5,744 nt of DNA from Desulfobacterales bacterium (GTDB taxonomy: Bacteria; Desulfobacterota; Desulfobacteria; Desulfobacterales; C00003106), in assembly GCA_030594505.1 (NCBI GenBank), contig JAUVFC010000124.1:1-5744 (forward strand), given 5' to 3'. Below are positions 5,008 through 5,744 of the stretch, piece after piece (the first letter of the stretch is position 1; every line of letters begins with the position of its first letter). The notes beneath the pieces are model-generated. The model saw only the letters and a program-made list of their open reading frames with translations. It was not told the DNA's origin and ran no database searches. The translations under genes and the position numbers were made by a program.

Positions 5008-5744
5008 ATGAAAATAGTAGCTATTATTCCTTGTCGATATGGTTCTAAACGATTTGAAGGAAAGCCCTTGAGCATGATTCTCGGTAAACCGATGATCTGG
5101 TGGGTTTACACCAGTGTCCGGAATGCCGACATCCTGTCCGATGTGGCAGTGGCTACAGATGATGAGCGTATCTATCAATGCGTTAAGGATTTTGGCGGAC
5201 GTGTGGTAATGACGGAGTCTGTCCACCGCTCCGGAACAGACAGGGTAACAGAAGCGGCACAACAGCTAAAATTAGAGGACCGCGACATCGTGATCAATAT
5301 TCAGGGAGATCAGCCGGTCTTTGACTTCCGTTGTTTGCCGGAGGTGGTGGACCCCCTTCTGAAAGACGAAGGCCTGGACATGAGTACATTGGCCTGCAAA
5401 ATGATTGACCCGGATGAGATAACAGACCCGAACCATGTAAAGGTCATCTTTGACAAAAACAGACATGCCCTTTACTTTTCACGGTCCCCCATCCCGTTTG
5501 GGAGAGATTCATCCCTTAAGTTCGACTACTTTAAACACCTGGGGATCTATGCGTACAGAAAGCGCTTCCTGGAACGTTTTGTTAAGCTTCCCGAGGGAAG
5601 ATTGGAAGCGATAGAAAAACTTGAACAGTTGAGGGCCCTGGAATACGGCTATCGGATACAGGTGGTCGAGACTGTTTACGAATCAATGGCAGTCGATACC
5701 CCTGGTGATATAGCCAGGGTCGAGGCTGTCTTGCGAAGTCAATA
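5008..5744 (+). CDS. kdsB: 3-deoxy-manno-octulosonate cytidylyltransferase (CMP-Kdo synthetase), complete but for last stop base
   Basis: There are 245 codons, followed by TA at the window edge, almost surely the first two bases of a TAA or TAG stop; family length is about 245-255. It couples CTP and Kdo to CMP-Kdo in the cytoplasm, activating Kdo for lipid A-core assembly. Visible motifs: the N-terminal nucleotide-binding IIPCRYGSKRFEGKPL at 6-21, VATDDERI at 48-55, HRSGTDRV at 73-80, INIQGDQP at 96-103, the YFSRSPIPF segment at 156-164, HLGIYAYRKRFL at 177-188, EKLEQLRALEYG at 203-214 and VDTPGDIARVE at 229-239. Two family positions differ: RFEGKPL for the usual RLPGKPL, and GDQP for GDEP. 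The ATG is supported by the MKIVAIIP start; the nearest ribosome site, GGAG at 4992-4995, is 12 bases away, rather far, just outside the palindromic element. Specificity for Kdo rather than 8-amino-Kdo is assumed. Confidence 0.93.
   Translation, partial: MKIVAIIPCRYGSKRFEGKPLSMILGKPMIWWVYTSVRNADILSDVAVATDDERIYQCVKDFGGRVVMTESVHRSGTDRVTEAAQQLKLEDRDIVINIQGDQPVFDFRCLPEVVDPLLKDEGLDMSTLACKMIDPDEITDPNHVKVIFDKNRHALYFSRSPIPFGRDSSLKFDYFKHLGIYAYRKRFLERFVKLPEGRLEAIEKLEQLRALEYGYRIQVVETVYESMAVDTPGDIARVEAVLRSQ

Overview
The window reads as a chromosomal segment of a Gram-negative, anaerobic sulfur-metabolising bacterium, most likely a Desulfobacterota (deltaproteobacterial) sulfate or sulfite reducer. The basis is a canonical DsrC with both redox cysteines, a KdsB for Kdo/lipopolysaccharide synthesis, the C-terminal end of an ADP-forming acyl-CoA synthetase, and intergenic palindromes of the TTTTTACGA kind that I associate from memory with this phylum. 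All genes seen are on the + strand. Taxonomy is inferred from gene content; no rRNA is present.

Layout. 1-130 is the 3' end of an ADP-forming acetate/acyl-CoA ligase gene. 131-343 is intergenic and mostly occupied by a 143-bp symmetric imperfect palindrome. 344-3699 is a tight three-gene run: a BioD-like/DRTGG protein, a PyrR-family phosphoribosyltransferase and a YcaO-TPR protein, with gaps of 13 and 7 bp. 3700-3846 holds a good sigma70-type promoter with dyad symmetries, leading into dsrC (3847-4164), which is closed by a strong intrinsic terminator. 4232-4381 contains short tandem repeats and a 48-bp mini copy of a palindromic element. yjbQ (4382-4771) follows. 4772-5007 is filled by a perfect 20-bp hairpin that runs into a 191-bp element with 20-bp terminal inverted repeats. 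kdsB (5008 to the window edge) lacks only the last base of its probable stop codon.

How the genes may work together. The acyl-CoA ligase and the BioD-like/DRTGG protein fit acetyl-CoA/acetate energy metabolism. PyrR recycles uracil or regulates pyrimidine genes, although two residues that match RNA-binding positions of Bacillus PyrR are changed. DsrC is the sulfur-carrying partner of dissimilatory sulfite reductase. The gene just upstream encodes a YcaO-type ATP-dependent backbone-activating enzyme with intact nucleotide-binding motifs; YcaO proteins are linked to peptide cyclodehydration, thioamidation and ribosomal S12 methylthiolation. The YcaO-DsrC neighbourhood is the most intriguing functional link here, but it is a hypothesis. 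The other notable content is non-coding: two families of long palindromic, MITE-like elements, one of which brackets yjbQ on both sides.
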